64,000 bases of DNA from Brachybacterium paraconglomeratum (GTDB taxonomy: Bacteria > Actinomycetota > Actinomycetes > Actinomycetales > Dermabacteraceae). The notes below the pieces were generated by a model. It ran no database searches, was not told the DNA's origin, and saw only the letters and a list, made by a program, of their open reading frames with translations. This document shows positions 17,018 through 26,047 of this stretch, in pieces; position 1 is the stretch's first letter, and each line of letters begins with the position of its first letter. The stretch covers positions 100,921-164,920 of the forward strand of contig NZ_ML133859.1 of NCBI RefSeq assembly GCF_003994255.1, read 5' to 3'. The position numbers were made by a program, and so were the translations under genes.

Positions 17018-17301
17018 GGGGGCGCCGGGCCCACCTCTCCTTCGGCATCCCCCTGTTCGCCCCCGACGGCCTCGGCCGCCTGGGCCTGCTGGCACTGCTG
17101 TACGCGCCGCTGGCAGCGCTGGAGCAGTTCCGGCCCGCCGTACGCTACGTCCTGATCGGCTACACGGTCCTCACGATCGTCCTGTACTTCGTCATGGGTC
17201 CGCCGTTCATGGCGGTCGGCCTGCTGACGAAGGCGGTCGAGGCGATCCTGGTGTTCCTCCTCGTCGTGGAGGCGGGCAGGGCGCGGAGAGCGGCCCGCTG
17301 A
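17014..17301 (+). CDS. Hydrophobic ORF of unknown function, no standard start codon
   Basis: A frame open through 17301 encodes about 95 residues with two or three convincing membrane segments (LGRLGLLALLYAPLAALEQF, YVLIGYTVLTIVLYFVMG, VEAILVFLLVVEAG) and a basic end. Such a hydrophobic pattern is unlikely by chance. The only plausible starts are a CTG at 17014, overlapping the TGA of the upstream gene, or a truncated ATG form near 17,194. It may be translationally coupled, reached by frameshift from the upstream gene, or a remnant. Not matched to a family. Confidence 0.45.
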   Translation: MRGRRAHLSFGIPLFAPDGLGRLGLLALLYAPLAALEQFRPAVRYVLIGYTVLTIVLYFVMGPPFMAVGLLTKAVEAILVFLLVVEAGRARRAAR

Positions 17302-17302
17302 A

Positions 17303-17345
17303 GTGACGTCTCGGTCACGTCTCCGCGTCGGTCACTTAGAGTGAC
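17303..17345. promoter_or_regulatory. Cluster of four GTGAC/GTCAC sites before hsdM
   Basis: GTGAC at 17303-17307, GTCAC at 17314-17318, GTCAC at 17331-17335 and GTGAC at 17341-17345, all within 43 bp directly upstream of the RM operon. The last two form the perfect inverted repeat GTCACTTAGAGTGAC (17331-17345). A weak -10 (TAGAGT, 17337-17342) sits inside. This looks like an operator region over the hsdM promoter; the binding protein is unknown. Confidence 0.5.
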
Positions 17346-17363
17346 TGGCACAGATTCACCTTG

Positions 17364-19355
17364 ATGGAAGCGAGCCGCGCCCCCGTGTTCAACCACGCCT
17401 CGTTCATCTGGTCCGCCGCGGACATCCTGCGCGGGACCTTCAAGCAGCACCAGTACGGGGACGTGATCCTGCCGTTCACGGTGCTCGCGCGCCTGGACGC
17501 CGTGCTCGCCCCGACGAAGCAGGCGGTGCTCGCGGCGGTCGACGGGTTCGAGGCCGGGGAGCGCGTGCCCGAGGCGTACCTGCGCCGCAAGGCCGGCCAC
17601 GAGTACTCCTTCTTCAATCGGTCCCGACATGATCTGCAGTCTTTGCAGGGCGATGCGGACAACCTCGAGGAGAACCTCCGCGACTACGTCAACGCCTTCT
17701 CGCCGAACGTCCGAGACATCTTCGAGCAGTACAAGATCGAGGACACGATCGTGGATCTGGCGCGGCACGATCTGCTGCTGCAGATCCTCCAGCACTTCGC
17801 GAAGGTGGACCTCCACCCCAAGGTCGTCTCGAACGAGCAGATGGGGCACATCTTCGAGGAGCTGATCCGTCGCTTCGCCGAGGCGAGCAACGAGACCGCC
17901 GGTGAGCACTTCACCCCGCGCGAGGTCATCGAGCTGATGGTGACCCTCCTGGTCGCGGGCGACCAGGACCTCGGCAAGGACCATGTGGTGCGCAGCGTCT
18001 ACGACCCGACGGCGGGCACCGGCGGCATGCTCTCGGTGGCCGACGACAAGATCAAGGCCCACAACACCACCGCGCAGGTGAACCTGCTGGGGCAGGAGAT
18101 CAACCCGGCCTCCTACGCGATCTGCAAGGCCGACATGGTGGTGAAGGGCCAGCCGATCGAGAACATCGTCCTCGGCAACACCCTCACCCAGCCCGCCTTC
18201 CGCGGGCAGACCTTCCACTACGGCCTGTCGAACCCGCCCTTCGGAGTGGACTGGAAGCAGTCCCAGAAGGTGGTGAAGGAGGAGCACGACGTGCGCGGCT
18301 TCGCGGGACGGTTCGGGCCGGGTCTGCCGCGCGTCTCCGACGGGTCGCTGCTGTTCCTGATGCACCTGCTCGCCTCGCTGCGGGATCCGCGGCCGGAGGA
18401 GGACAACCATTCGGCGGGTCGGGGCGCCATCGTCCTGAACGGCTCGCCGCTGTTCACGGGCGGAGCGGGCTCCGGCGAGTCGAACATCCGAAAGTGGGTA
18501 CTGGAGAACGACTATCTCGAGGCGATCATCGGCCTGCCCACCGACATGTTCTACAACACCGGCATCGCGACGTACGTGTGGATCCTGTCGAAGGACAAGG
18601 CGCCGGAGCGTCGCGGCAAGGTGCAGCTGATCGACGCGACCGACATGTTCGTGAAGATGCGCAAGTCCGTCGGGTCGAAGCGTCGGATGCTCTCCGCGGA
18701 GAACATCCGCACGATCTCGGAGCTGTACAGCGGCTTCTCCGAGTCGAAGCAGTCGAAGATCTTCGCCACGACGGACTTCTTCTACCGCACGATCACGGTC
18801 GAGCGGCCGCTACGCCTGAGCTACGCCGTCACACCGGAGCGGATCGAGCGGGTCATGGCGGCGCGCCAGGTCGCGAAGCTGAAGGAGCCCGATCAGGCTG
18901 CGCTGCGTTCCGCACTGGTGGCCGCCGCCGAGGAGTCCGACGGGACGGTATCGACCAGCCGCGCCGAGTTCACCGAGTCGCTGAAGACGAACCTCGCCGC
19001 GCACGGTTCGTCCCTCTCCCCCGCTCTGCTCAAGGTGGTGCTCGCCGAGCTGGGTGAGCACGACGAGGCGGGAGAGCTGGTCACGAAGGCGGGCAAGCCC
19101 GAGTCGGACGCCTCCCTGCGGGACACGGAGAACGTGCCGTGGGAGGAGGACGTGGACGAGTACCTGCAGCGCGAGGTGATCCCCTTCGTTCCCGACGCCT
19201 GGATCGACCACGCCAAGACCAAGGAGGGCGCCGAGATCCCCTTCACCCGCCACTTCTACGAGTACGTGCCGCCCAGGCCGCTCGAGGAGATCGACCGCGA
19301 CCTCGACGAGGTGCTGGGACGGATCCGGAAGAGGCTGGAGGAAGTACAGCGATGA
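17364..19355 (+). CDS. hsdM: Type I restriction-modification methyltransferase subunit (HsdM)
   Basis: N6-adenine DNA methyltransferase subunit of a type I RM system, 663 residues from the ATG (a TTG lies just before it). The HsdM helical N-domain spans about 1-180 (HFTPREVIELM precedes the MTase fold). SAM-binding motif I reads DPTAGTGGM at about 214-222 and the catalytic motif NPPFG at about 290-294. First gene of an operon in which every junction overlaps: its stop overlaps the hsdS start (ATGA). It methylates the site recognised by HsdS to protect host DNA. Confidence 0.97.
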   Translation: MEASRAPVFNHASFIWSAADILRGTFKQHQYGDVILPFTVLARLDAVLAPTKQAVLAAVDGFEAGERVPEAYLRRKAGHEYSFFNRSRHDLQSLQGDADNLEENLRDYVNAFSPNVRDIFEQYKIEDTIVDLARHDLLLQILQHFAKVDLHPKVVSNEQMGHIFEELIRRFAEASNETAGEHFTPREVIELMVTLLVAGDQDLGKDHVVRSVYDPTAGTGGMLSVADDKIKAHNTTAQVNLLGQEINPASYAICKADMVVKGQPIENIVLGNTLTQPAFRGQTFHYGLSNPPFGVDWKQSQKVVKEEHDVRGFAGRFGPGLPRVSDGSLLFLMHLLASLRDPRPEEDNHSAGRGAIVLNGSPLFTGGAGSGESNIRKWVLENDYLEAIIGLPTDMFYNTGIATYVWILSKDKAPERRGKVQLIDATDMFVKMRKSVGSKRRMLSAENIRTISELYSGFSESKQSKIFATTDFFYRTITVERPLRLSYAVTPERIERVMAARQVAKLKEPDQAALRSALVAAAEESDGTVSTSRAEFTESLKTNLAAHGSSLSPALLKVVLAELGEHDEAGELVTKAGKPESDASLRDTENVPWEEDVDEYLQREVIPFVPDAWIDHAKTKEGAEIPFTRHFYEYVPPRPLEEIDRDLDEVLGRIRKRLEEVQR

Positions 19356-20626
19356 GTTGGGACTGGCAGCGCTCCGCAATCGGGAAATCTCAGATCAACG
19401 CACACAAAAATGGCGAACTCCGAGTTGGCGATATCGCCCTACTCATCAACGGCCTCCCCTACGAAGCTGAACACTTCGGTGACACCGGAGAGCCGCTAAT
19501 CCGAATTCGCTCTCTACTTAACACAGAAGAGACTACGCGTTATAGCGGCCCGAATTTGACAGATTATCGCGTAACGCCCAAATCGCTCCTCATAGGGATG
19601 GATGGCGACTTCAACGTCGGGCGTTGGGGTCAGAATGAACCAGGGTTACTCAACCAAAGAGTTCTCGCCCTAGAGGGCCCCGAGAGCACCCTGAGGTGGA
19701 TCGAATACTGCCCCCCCAACACGCTCTCAATAATCAACGATCTGACATATGCCACCACAGTGAAGCATTTGTCCTCAAAGCAGGTTTCGCGAGTCAGAGT
19801 GCCCTGGCCGGGAAAGCATCGTGTCGACTCAATCGTCGATAGACTCGACCGCGAGACCGCCGAGATTGACACCCTCGTTGCCGAACTTTCCACCGCCGAA
19901 GAGCTAGCTCGCGAGCATCACGGTGCAGCGCTCGAGAGGCTCATCGTTACCGATGGACCAATGCCTTCCGAACTGCGTCGCCACCACCCGATTCGAAAGT
20001 CCGGAACGAGTGTCAACGGCGCCCCTTGGCCCGCTGAACCAGGCGAGCCCGGCGTGCTGAAGACGGGGGCCGCCTCCCGGAGGGAATATCGACCCCATGA
20101 GAACAAAGCCGTCATCGACCCGATTGAGCAAGCACGACTCTCGACGCCCGTAGAGGCTGACCGCGTACTCGTCAATCGCGCCAACACGCCGTCGAACGTC
20201 GGCGCCGCTGCGTACGTCGAGCACGGCAGTGATGATCTGTTTCTCTCCGACAAGCTCTGGTCGATCGATTTTCAAGGCGTCAACGAGTATTTCGCCTTCG
20301 CAATGCAAACCCGCCTGTACCAGGATCAAGCGAGCCAGCGAGCCGTCGGCACGAGTCTCTCTATGCAGAACCTTCCTTACGACGAGTTTCTGTCGATTCG
20401 GCTCCCGGTTCCGTCAGTTGAGCGGCAGCGTTCCATCTGCGCGACCCTCCGAGATGAGCAGCGCTTGATCAACGCTTCGGTGTCCGATCTCGACCGCGCT
20501 ATCGCCCTCGCCAAGGAGCGCCGTGCCGCGCTGATCACCGCCGCGGTCACCGGTCAGATCGACGTCACGGCCAAGCGTCGACCAGCGGCCGAGCAACTCG
20601 AGGACGACATCAAGGAGCTGTCATGA
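19352..20626 (+). CDS. hsdS: Type I restriction-modification specificity subunit (HsdS)
   Basis: DNA-recognition subunit, 424 residues from the ATG overlapping the hsdM stop. Layout: first target-recognition domain about 1-150, central conserved coiled coil about 150-195 (SIVDRLDRETAEIDTLVAEL), second TRD about 200-355, C-terminal coiled coil (LRDEQRLINASVSDLDRAIALAKERRAALITAAVTGQ). Two full TRDs imply a bipartite recognition site. From about 19,370 to 20,400 the DNA is visibly richer in A/T and in codons rare elsewhere (AAA, AAT, TTA), then returns to the local high-GC style, as expected where TRDs are exchanged by horizontal transfer. The stop overlaps hsdR (ATGA). Confidence 0.95.
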   Translation: MSWDWQRSAIGKSQINAHKNGELRVGDIALLINGLPYEAEHFGDTGEPLIRIRSLLNTEETTRYSGPNLTDYRVTPKSLLIGMDGDFNVGRWGQNEPGLLNQRVLALEGPESTLRWIEYCPPNTLSIINDLTYATTVKHLSSKQVSRVRVPWPGKHRVDSIVDRLDRETAEIDTLVAELSTAEELAREHHGAALERLIVTDGPMPSELRRHHPIRKSGTSVNGAPWPAEPGEPGVLKTGAASRREYRPHENKAVIDPIEQARLSTPVEADRVLVNRANTPSNVGAAAYVEHGSDDLFLSDKLWSIDFQGVNEYFAFAMQTRLYQDQASQRAVGTSLSMQNLPYDEFLSIRLPVPSVERQRSICATLRDEQRLINASVSDLDRAIALAKERRAALITAAVTGQIDVTAKRRPAAEQLEDDIKELS

Positions 20627-23600
20627 CCGTCTCGGGCCCGCACCAGGAGCTCGCCTTCCAGGACGAGATCGCCTCGCATCTGGAAGGGAACGGCTGGTGG
20701 CGTTCCCGGGACTCCTCCGGGTACGACAAGAAGCGGGCCCTGTTCCCCGGGGACCTCCTCGCCTGGCTCGAGGAGACGAGTCCGGAGGACTTCGAGCGGG
20801 CGATCCCGTCGGCCGTCGATCCTGCGACCAGGCAGAAGCACGTGGACCGTCTGCTGGACCGTGTGGCGAAGGTGCTGGGCGCCGATGAGGCGCACGGCGG
20901 CGGGACCCTGAACGTGCTGCGCAAGGGGTTCGACGTCGTCGGCGCCCGCGCGCCATTCAAGCTGCTGCAGATGCCGCCCGCGGACGACCGCAACCCCGCC
21001 CTCACCGAGCGATACCGGCGCAACCGACTGCGCGTGGTGCAGGAAGTCGTCTACTCACAGAAGAAGGCCGACCGCATCGACCTCGTGCTGTTCTGCAACG
21101 GTCTGCCGGTCGCGACGATCGAGCTGAAGACCGAGTTCACGCAGGGCCTCGAGGAGGGCAAGACCCAGTACAAGCGCGACCGCTCGACGAAGGGCGAGCC
21201 GCTGCTGACCGCGTTCCGTGGGGCGCTCGTGCACTTCGTGGTCACCCCGCGCGAGGTCGCGATGACCACCAAGCTCGACGGGCCGGCCACCACGTTCCTG
21301 CCGTTCAACATGGGCGACGCCAACGGCGCGGGGAACCCGCCGGAGATCGGCGCACGGTTCTTCTGGGAGCAGGTGCTGGACCGCGACGCGTGGCTAACGA
21401 TCCTGGCGAAGTTCGTCTACGTCAACCACGAGACGCAGGAGGACCCGCTCACCGGGGCGGTCACCGAGAAGCACCAGATCCGCTTCCCCCGCTTCCACCA
21501 GTGGCGGGCCGTCACCAAGCTCGTCGACGCGGCCCGGGAGGAGGGATCCGGGCATCACTACCTGATCCAGCACTCCGCCGGATCGGGGAAGACCGACTCG
21601 ATCGCGTGGACGGCGCACCGCCTCGCCTCCCTCCACCGGGCCGACGGGCAGAAGGTGTTCGACACCGTCATCGTGATCGCCGACCGACAGGTGCTCGACC
21701 GGCAGCTGCAGGACGCCGTCGACCAGCTCGTCACCGCCACCGGCACCTTCCAGGCCGTCACCCGCGGGTCAGGATCCTCGAAGACCGAGCAGCTCCGCGA
21801 AGCGCTCACCGCCGGCGTGCCGATCATCGGCGTCACGTTGCAGACCTTCCCCTACGCCCTCAAGGCGATGCAGCAGAAGGGCAGCACCCTCGCGGCCAAG
21901 CGGTTCGCCGTCATCGCCGACGAGGCGCACTCCTCGCAGTCCGGCCAGGCCTCCGCCGCAGTGCGGAAGGTCGTCTACCTCAACGTCCCACCCGCCGGGA
22001 CGGAGGAGATGGAGCCCGGCGCCGACCAGGACGCGCTCGTGGAGATGGCGGCGCAGGCGGACCAGGACCAGCGGATCAGCTTCTTCGCCTACACCGCCAC
22101 CCCGAAGGCGAAGACCCTCGAGCAGTTCGGCCGACGCGACAGCTCCGGGCAGCTCGTCCCCTTCGACCTGTACTCGATGAAACAGGCGATCGAGGAGGGC
22201 TTCATCCTCGACGTGCTGAAGAACTACACCAGCTACGAGCAGGCCGCCCGGATCAAGCTCGCCGCGGAGAGCGACGACGTCGACGTGGACGTCCGCACCG
22301 GCACCTCCGCCTACCTCCACGCCGTCGAGATGCACCCCACGAACATCTCGACCAAGGTCCGCGAGATCATCCGCCACTTCCAGGCCGCGGTGCAGCCCCA
22401 CCTCGGCGGGCGCGCGAAGGCCATGGTCGTCACCAGCTCCCGCGCGAGCGCGGTGCTGTACGCGCGGGAGTTCGAGCGGATCAGCGAGTCCGAGGGCCTC
22501 GGGCTGCAGGCCCTCGTCGCGTTCTCCGGCGAGGTTCCCGACCCCGAGGTGAAGCCCCTTCCCGGGGCGGCGGCGCCGACGGTCACCGAGGCCTCCATGA
22601 ACCCCCGTCTGAAGGGCCGAGACCTCGCCAAGGTGTTCGCCCTGCCGGATGAGCACGCCCTGATCGTCGCGAACAAGTACCAGACCGGCTTCGACCAGCC
22701 GCTCCTCGTGGGGATGTACGTCGACAAGCAGCTCTCCGGCATCGCCGCGGTGCAGACGCTGTCGCGCCTGAATCGTCGGGCGCCCGGCAAGATCGACACC
22801 TTCGTGCTCGACTTCGTCAACGATCCCGAGCAAATCCTCGCCGCGTTCCGCGAGTACTACGAGGACGCCGAGATCCAGCAGGAGTCCGACCCGTACCTGG
22901 TGGTCGACATGCTCGCCAAGCTCGACGCCGTCGGGATCTACACCCCCGCCGAGATCGATCTGGTGTGGGAGATCTGGTCGGCGCGAGGAGCGAAGCACTC
23001 CTCGCTCGCTGAGCGTCTTCGGCCCGCTCTGGACCGCTTCGGGGACCGCTGGCGCCGCGCGCTGCTCGAGGGCGACACCGAGGAGCGTGAGGTCCTCCTC
23101 GACTTCCGCTCCACCCTCACCCAGTACGTGAAGGCGTACGCCTTCTTCGCGCAGCTCATCGACTACGGCAACCCGCGCTACCTGAAGTTCTCCGTCTACG
23201 CCGATCTGCTCGCCCGCCAGCTGCGGGCGTTCACCACCGAGGTCACCGACCCCGGCGAGGTGGACGTCTCCGACATCGTCCTGACGCATTACAAGCTCGA
23301 GAAGCTCCGCACGGAGGACCTCGCCCTCAGCGACGGCGAGCCGCAGGGACTCGACGGACTCACCGAGGCGGGCATGGCCAAGGTCCGCGAGCGCGAGCGC
23401 TCCGCGAAGTCCGAGATCGTCGAGAAGGTCAACAAGTACCTCGGCGACCTCGACGTCGACGACCGCTACAAGGTCGACAAGATCGAGAGCCTGCTGGCCG
23501 AGGTCGCCGCCGACGACAATTTGCGTGCCATCGCCGGCGCCAATTCCCGGGCGGACTTCGCCCACGCTCCGGGGCTGCAGATGGTCACCGAGGACGCCGT

Positions 23601-23727
23601 GTGGCAGGTGGAGGACGCCTCCAACGCCGTACTTAAGGAGCTGCAGGGCATGCCCTGGGAGAGACTGCGGGCAATGCTGCTGGAGTGCGGTCTGTACGAG
23701 CGGCTGCGAGAAGCGGAGGCGATGTGA
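20623..23727 (+). CDS. hsdR: Type I restriction endonuclease subunit (HsdR)
   Basis: Motor/nuclease subunit of 1034 residues, the usual size. The N-terminal PD-(D/E)xK nuclease is visible as Asp about 153 and IELKT with Glu about 167 and Lys about 169. The SF2 translocase follows: Walker A SAGSGKTDS (about 318-326), DEAH box within IADEAHSS, YTATP motif III, and the QTGFDQP and QTLSRLNR motifs. The C-terminal helical region should contact HsdM. Cleaves unmethylated DNA after ATP-driven translocation. Its TGA shares one base with the ATG of the NYN gene. Confidence 0.97.
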   Translation: MTVSGPHQELAFQDEIASHLEGNGWWRSRDSSGYDKKRALFPGDLLAWLEETSPEDFERAIPSAVDPATRQKHVDRLLDRVAKVLGADEAHGGGTLNVLRKGFDVVGARAPFKLLQMPPADDRNPALTERYRRNRLRVVQEVVYSQKKADRIDLVLFCNGLPVATIELKTEFTQGLEEGKTQYKRDRSTKGEPLLTAFRGALVHFVVTPREVAMTTKLDGPATTFLPFNMGDANGAGNPPEIGARFFWEQVLDRDAWLTILAKFVYVNHETQEDPLTGAVTEKHQIRFPRFHQWRAVTKLVDAAREEGSGHHYLIQHSAGSGKTDSIAWTAHRLASLHRADGQKVFDTVIVIADRQVLDRQLQDAVDQLVTATGTFQAVTRGSGSSKTEQLREALTAGVPIIGVTLQTFPYALKAMQQKGSTLAAKRFAVIADEAHSSQSGQASAAVRKVVYLNVPPAGTEEMEPGADQDALVEMAAQADQDQRISFFAYTATPKAKTLEQFGRRDSSGQLVPFDLYSMKQAIEEGFILDVLKNYTSYEQAARIKLAAESDDVDVDVRTGTSAYLHAVEMHPTNISTKVREIIRHFQAAVQPHLGGRAKAMVVTSSRASAVLYAREFERISESEGLGLQALVAFSGEVPDPEVKPLPGAAAPTVTEASMNPRLKGRDLAKVFALPDEHALIVANKYQTGFDQPLLVGMYVDKQLSGIAAVQTLSRLNRRAPGKIDTFVLDFVNDPEQILAAFREYYEDAEIQQESDPYLVVDMLAKLDAVGIYTPAEIDLVWEIWSARGAKHSSLAERLRPALDRFGDRWRRALLEGDTEEREVLLDFRSTLTQYVKAYAFFAQLIDYGNPRYLKFSVYADLLARQLRAFTTEVTDPGEVDVSDIVLTHYKLEKLRTEDLALSDGEPQGLDGLTEAGMAKVRERERSAKSEIVEKVNKYLGDLDVDDRYKVDKIESLLAEVAADDNLRAIAGANSRADFAHAPGLQMVTEDAVWQVEDASNAVLKELQGMPWERLRAMLLECGLYERLREAEAM

Positions 23728-24464
23728 TGACCAGAGTCGGGGTGTACGTCGACGGCTACAACCTCTATTACGGCGCGCGGCGGCAGTGCGGCCGGTCGAC
23801 ACCCGGCTGGCGATGGCTGGACCTGCGCGCCATGGCAACGACAATCGTGTCCTCGCAGTCCACCTGGACATCGCCCACCATCGAGCATCTCGTCTACTGC
23901 ACCGCGCGGATCAGCGGCGCGAGCAACTCCGAAGGCCAGCGAGAACAGGACGTCTATCTCCGTGCGCTGGAGCGTACGGGCAGCGTCGACCTCATCGCCT
24001 ACGGTAAATACGTCAATCGCGTGGCGAAGGCGCCGCTCGCAACCCCCGCCGGGAACGGTCGTCCCGAGCTCACCACCTCAAGCTGGCCGGTGATGGTCCG
24101 GGACGGCAACGATAATGACGTCCCCGACGCGACGTTCATGGTCTCGGTCGCTCGGCGGGAGGAGAAGGGGTCGGACGTGAACGTCGCGTCGCATCTGCTC
24201 ATCGATGCCCTGAGCGGCGCGATAGACGCGGCCGTAGTCATCTCGAACGACAGCGATCTCGCGTTCCCGATCCGCCACGTGCGTGAGCAGATCCCCGTAG
24301 GGCTTGTGAACCCAACTCCGGGCTACCTGGCTGGGGATCTACAAGGCACACCAGCCGACGGCGTGGGCAACCACTGGTGGTATCAGCTCACGGCGCAAGA
24401 TCTCCAACAGCACCAGCTACCACCCACCATCGGCGCAAAGATCCGCAAACCCCCGCCATGGTGA
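23727..24464 (+). CDS. NYN-domain putative ribonuclease coupled to type I RM operon
   Basis: 245 residues from the ATG that overlaps the hsdR stop (TGATG). The N-terminus VGVYVDGYNLYYGAR has the NYN/PIN-like acidic start with Asp9 and Asn12; further acidic residues occur in SDVNVASHLLIDA and VVISNDSDLAF, the typical C-terminal catalytic cluster. NYN proteins are metal-dependent nucleases, usually acting on RNA. The coupling to hsdR and a terminator 99 bp after its stop make it the fourth gene of the RM operon. A back-up effector role (for example cleaving RNA when phage DNA is met) is inference. Confidence 0.88.
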   Translation: MTRVGVYVDGYNLYYGARRQCGRSTPGWRWLDLRAMATTIVSSQSTWTSPTIEHLVYCTARISGASNSEGQREQDVYLRALERTGSVDLIAYGKYVNRVAKAPLATPAGNGRPELTTSSWPVMVRDGNDNDVPDATFMVSVARREEKGSDVNVASHLLIDALSGAIDAAVVISNDSDLAFPIRHVREQIPVGLVNPTPGYLAGDLQGTPADGVGNHWWYQLTAQDLQQHQLPPTIGAKIRKPPPW

Positions 24465-24562
24465 CGGTCACGACTCGACGCCCAGCAACCACACGCCGAA
24501 CCTTCCGCTGGCCTGGTCCGATTGCCAAAACTCCTACATAGCGTCTACTCTACGTAGACACC

Positions 24563-24594
24563 ACCCGACCCCTCTGGGGTCGGGTTTTTCTTTG
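24563..24594 (+). terminator. Rho-independent terminator of the RM operon
   Basis: A perfect 10-bp stem, ACCCGACCCC (24563-24572) with GGGGTCGGGT (24576-24585), three-base loop, followed by TTTTCTTT. It faces the plus strand, 99 bp after the NYN stop. A 10-bp palindrome TCTACGTAGA lies just before it at 24549-24558. The rest of 24465-24682 shows nothing else. Confidence 0.9.
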
Positions 24595-24682
24595 TCGGAG
24601 GTCATCCAGCTGACGTACCGGACCGAAGCGGAAGAGCGGCGGCGGAGCCCCCGCTCCGCCGCCGCATCCTCTCGAGCCCGGA

Positions 24683-26047
24683 TCAGGCGAACGCGCTGGT
24701 CCCGGTGATCGAGCGACCCACGATGAGCGACTGCATCGTGTCGGTGCCCTCGTAGGTGTGCAGCGCCTCGATGTCGCTCCGGTGGCGGATCACGCGGTTC
24801 TCGAGCAGGATCCCGGAGCCGCCGAGGAGGTCGCGGGCGTTCGAGGCGATCTCGCGGGCGGCGCGGGTGTTGTGCACCTTGGCGAGCGAGGCCTGCTCGG
24901 GCCGGATGGTGCCGGCCGCCTCGAGGTCGGCGAGGCGGCGGCAGTACAGCTGCATCGAGGTGAGGGTCTGCAGCATGTCCGAGAGCCGCACCTGGACGTG
25001 CTGGGCCTTGGCGAGCGGACGCCCGAACTGGATGCGGGTGGTGGCGTGCTCGAGCGCCGCCTCGTAGCAGGCGATCGCGTGGCCGAGCGCGCCCCAGGCC
25101 ACCCCGGCGCGGGTCGCGAACAGGACCTTCGAGGTGTCCTTGAAGGTGCGCGCCCCGGGCAGGCGCTGATCCAGCCCCACCCGCACCTCGTTCAGCGTGA
25201 TGTGGGCCTGGTGGATGGCGCGCAGCGCGACCTTGCCCCGGATCACCTCGGCCTCGTAGCCGGGCAGGGACTGATCCACGAGGAACCCGCTGACCTGGCC
25301 GTGAAGGGCGGGATCCGATGCGTCATCAATCCGCGCCCACACCACCGAGAGGTGGCAGCCGGCGCCGTTGCCGATCCAGCGCTTCTCACCGGTCAGCACC
25401 CACTCGTCGCCGTCGCGGCGCGCGACGGTCTCGAGGGAGACGGAGTCGGAGCCGTGGTCGGGCTCGGTGAGGGCGAAGGCGGCGTGCTCGACACCGGTGG
25501 CGAGGGAGCCGCCCCAGCGCTGCTTCTGCTCCTCGGAGCCCAGCAGCATGATCGAGCGCAGCGCGAGCCCGCCCTGCACGCCGACCATGGTGCCGACGCT
25601 GCCGTCGATCCGGGAGAGCTCCATGTTCACCAGGCCCGTCGCGAGCGGGGAGAGGGTGCGATGGCCGGGCACGTCCAGGCCGTCGGTGAGCAGGTCGAGC
25701 TCGCCGAGGCGGGCGACGAGCTCGATCGGGTACTCGCCGCGGTCCCACCAGTCGTTGATCCGCGGCAGGACCTCGTCGGCGAGCGAGCGGGCATCGGCCC
25801 AGGCCCTCAGGTCCTCACCCTCGACGTCCTGGAAGAGCGCGAAGTGGTCCGCGGTCGCGGGCAGGAGCGTCTCGGGGGTGGCGGCCGACGCGTCGGGCGC
25901 GGAGACGACGGCGCGGTCGGTGACCACCGACTCGACGCGATCGCGGTTCTCGTCGGTGCCGGGGTTGCCGCCGAGGGAGATGTGGCCGGGCGCTGGGGCA
26001 TCCCAGCTGCTGGTGTCGGTGGTGGTGCGGGTGTCGTTGCTGGTCAT
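24683..26047 (-). CDS. Acyl-CoA dehydrogenase (glutaryl-CoA dehydrogenase-like group)
   Basis: FAD flavoenzyme oxidising an acyl-CoA at C2-C3, 454 residues from the ATG at 26047 (a GTG precedes it). The fold is complete: AFALTEPDHGSDSVSLET (flavin-binding strand), GEKRWIGNGAG, RIQFGRPLAKAQHVQ, and the catalytic Glu in HTYEGTDTMQSLIVGR, placed as in glutaryl-CoA dehydrogenases. A hydrophilic N-terminal extension of about 60 residues is unusual. Translationally coupled to the thiolase gene (TGATG). Role in acyl-CoA breakdown; chain type unknown. Confidence 0.92.
   Translation of the reverse strand: MTSNDTRTTTDTSSWDAPAPGHISLGGNPGTDENRDRVESVVTDRAVVSAPDASAATPETLLPATADHFALFQDVEGEDLRAWADARSLADEVLPRINDWWDRGEYPIELVARLGELDLLTDGLDVPGHRTLSPLATGLVNMELSRIDGSVGTMVGVQGGLALRSIMLLGSEEQKQRWGGSLATGVEHAAFALTEPDHGSDSVSLETVARRDGDEWVLTGEKRWIGNGAGCHLSVVWARIDDASDPALHGQVSGFLVDQSLPGYEAEVIRGKVALRAIHQAHITLNEVRVGLDQRLPGARTFKDTSKVLFATRAGVAWGALGHAIACYEAALEHATTRIQFGRPLAKAQHVQVRLSDMLQTLTSMQLYCRRLADLEAAGTIRPEQASLAKVHNTRAAREIASNARDLLGGSGILLENRVIRHRSDIEALHTYEGTDTMQSLIVGRSITGTSAFA

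Noticed and set aside
24543..24559. GTCTAC/GTAGAC inverted repeat as an attachment site of the RM island
   Set aside because: No second copy at the 5' side, no integrase and no tRNA; it is probably part of the terminator region.
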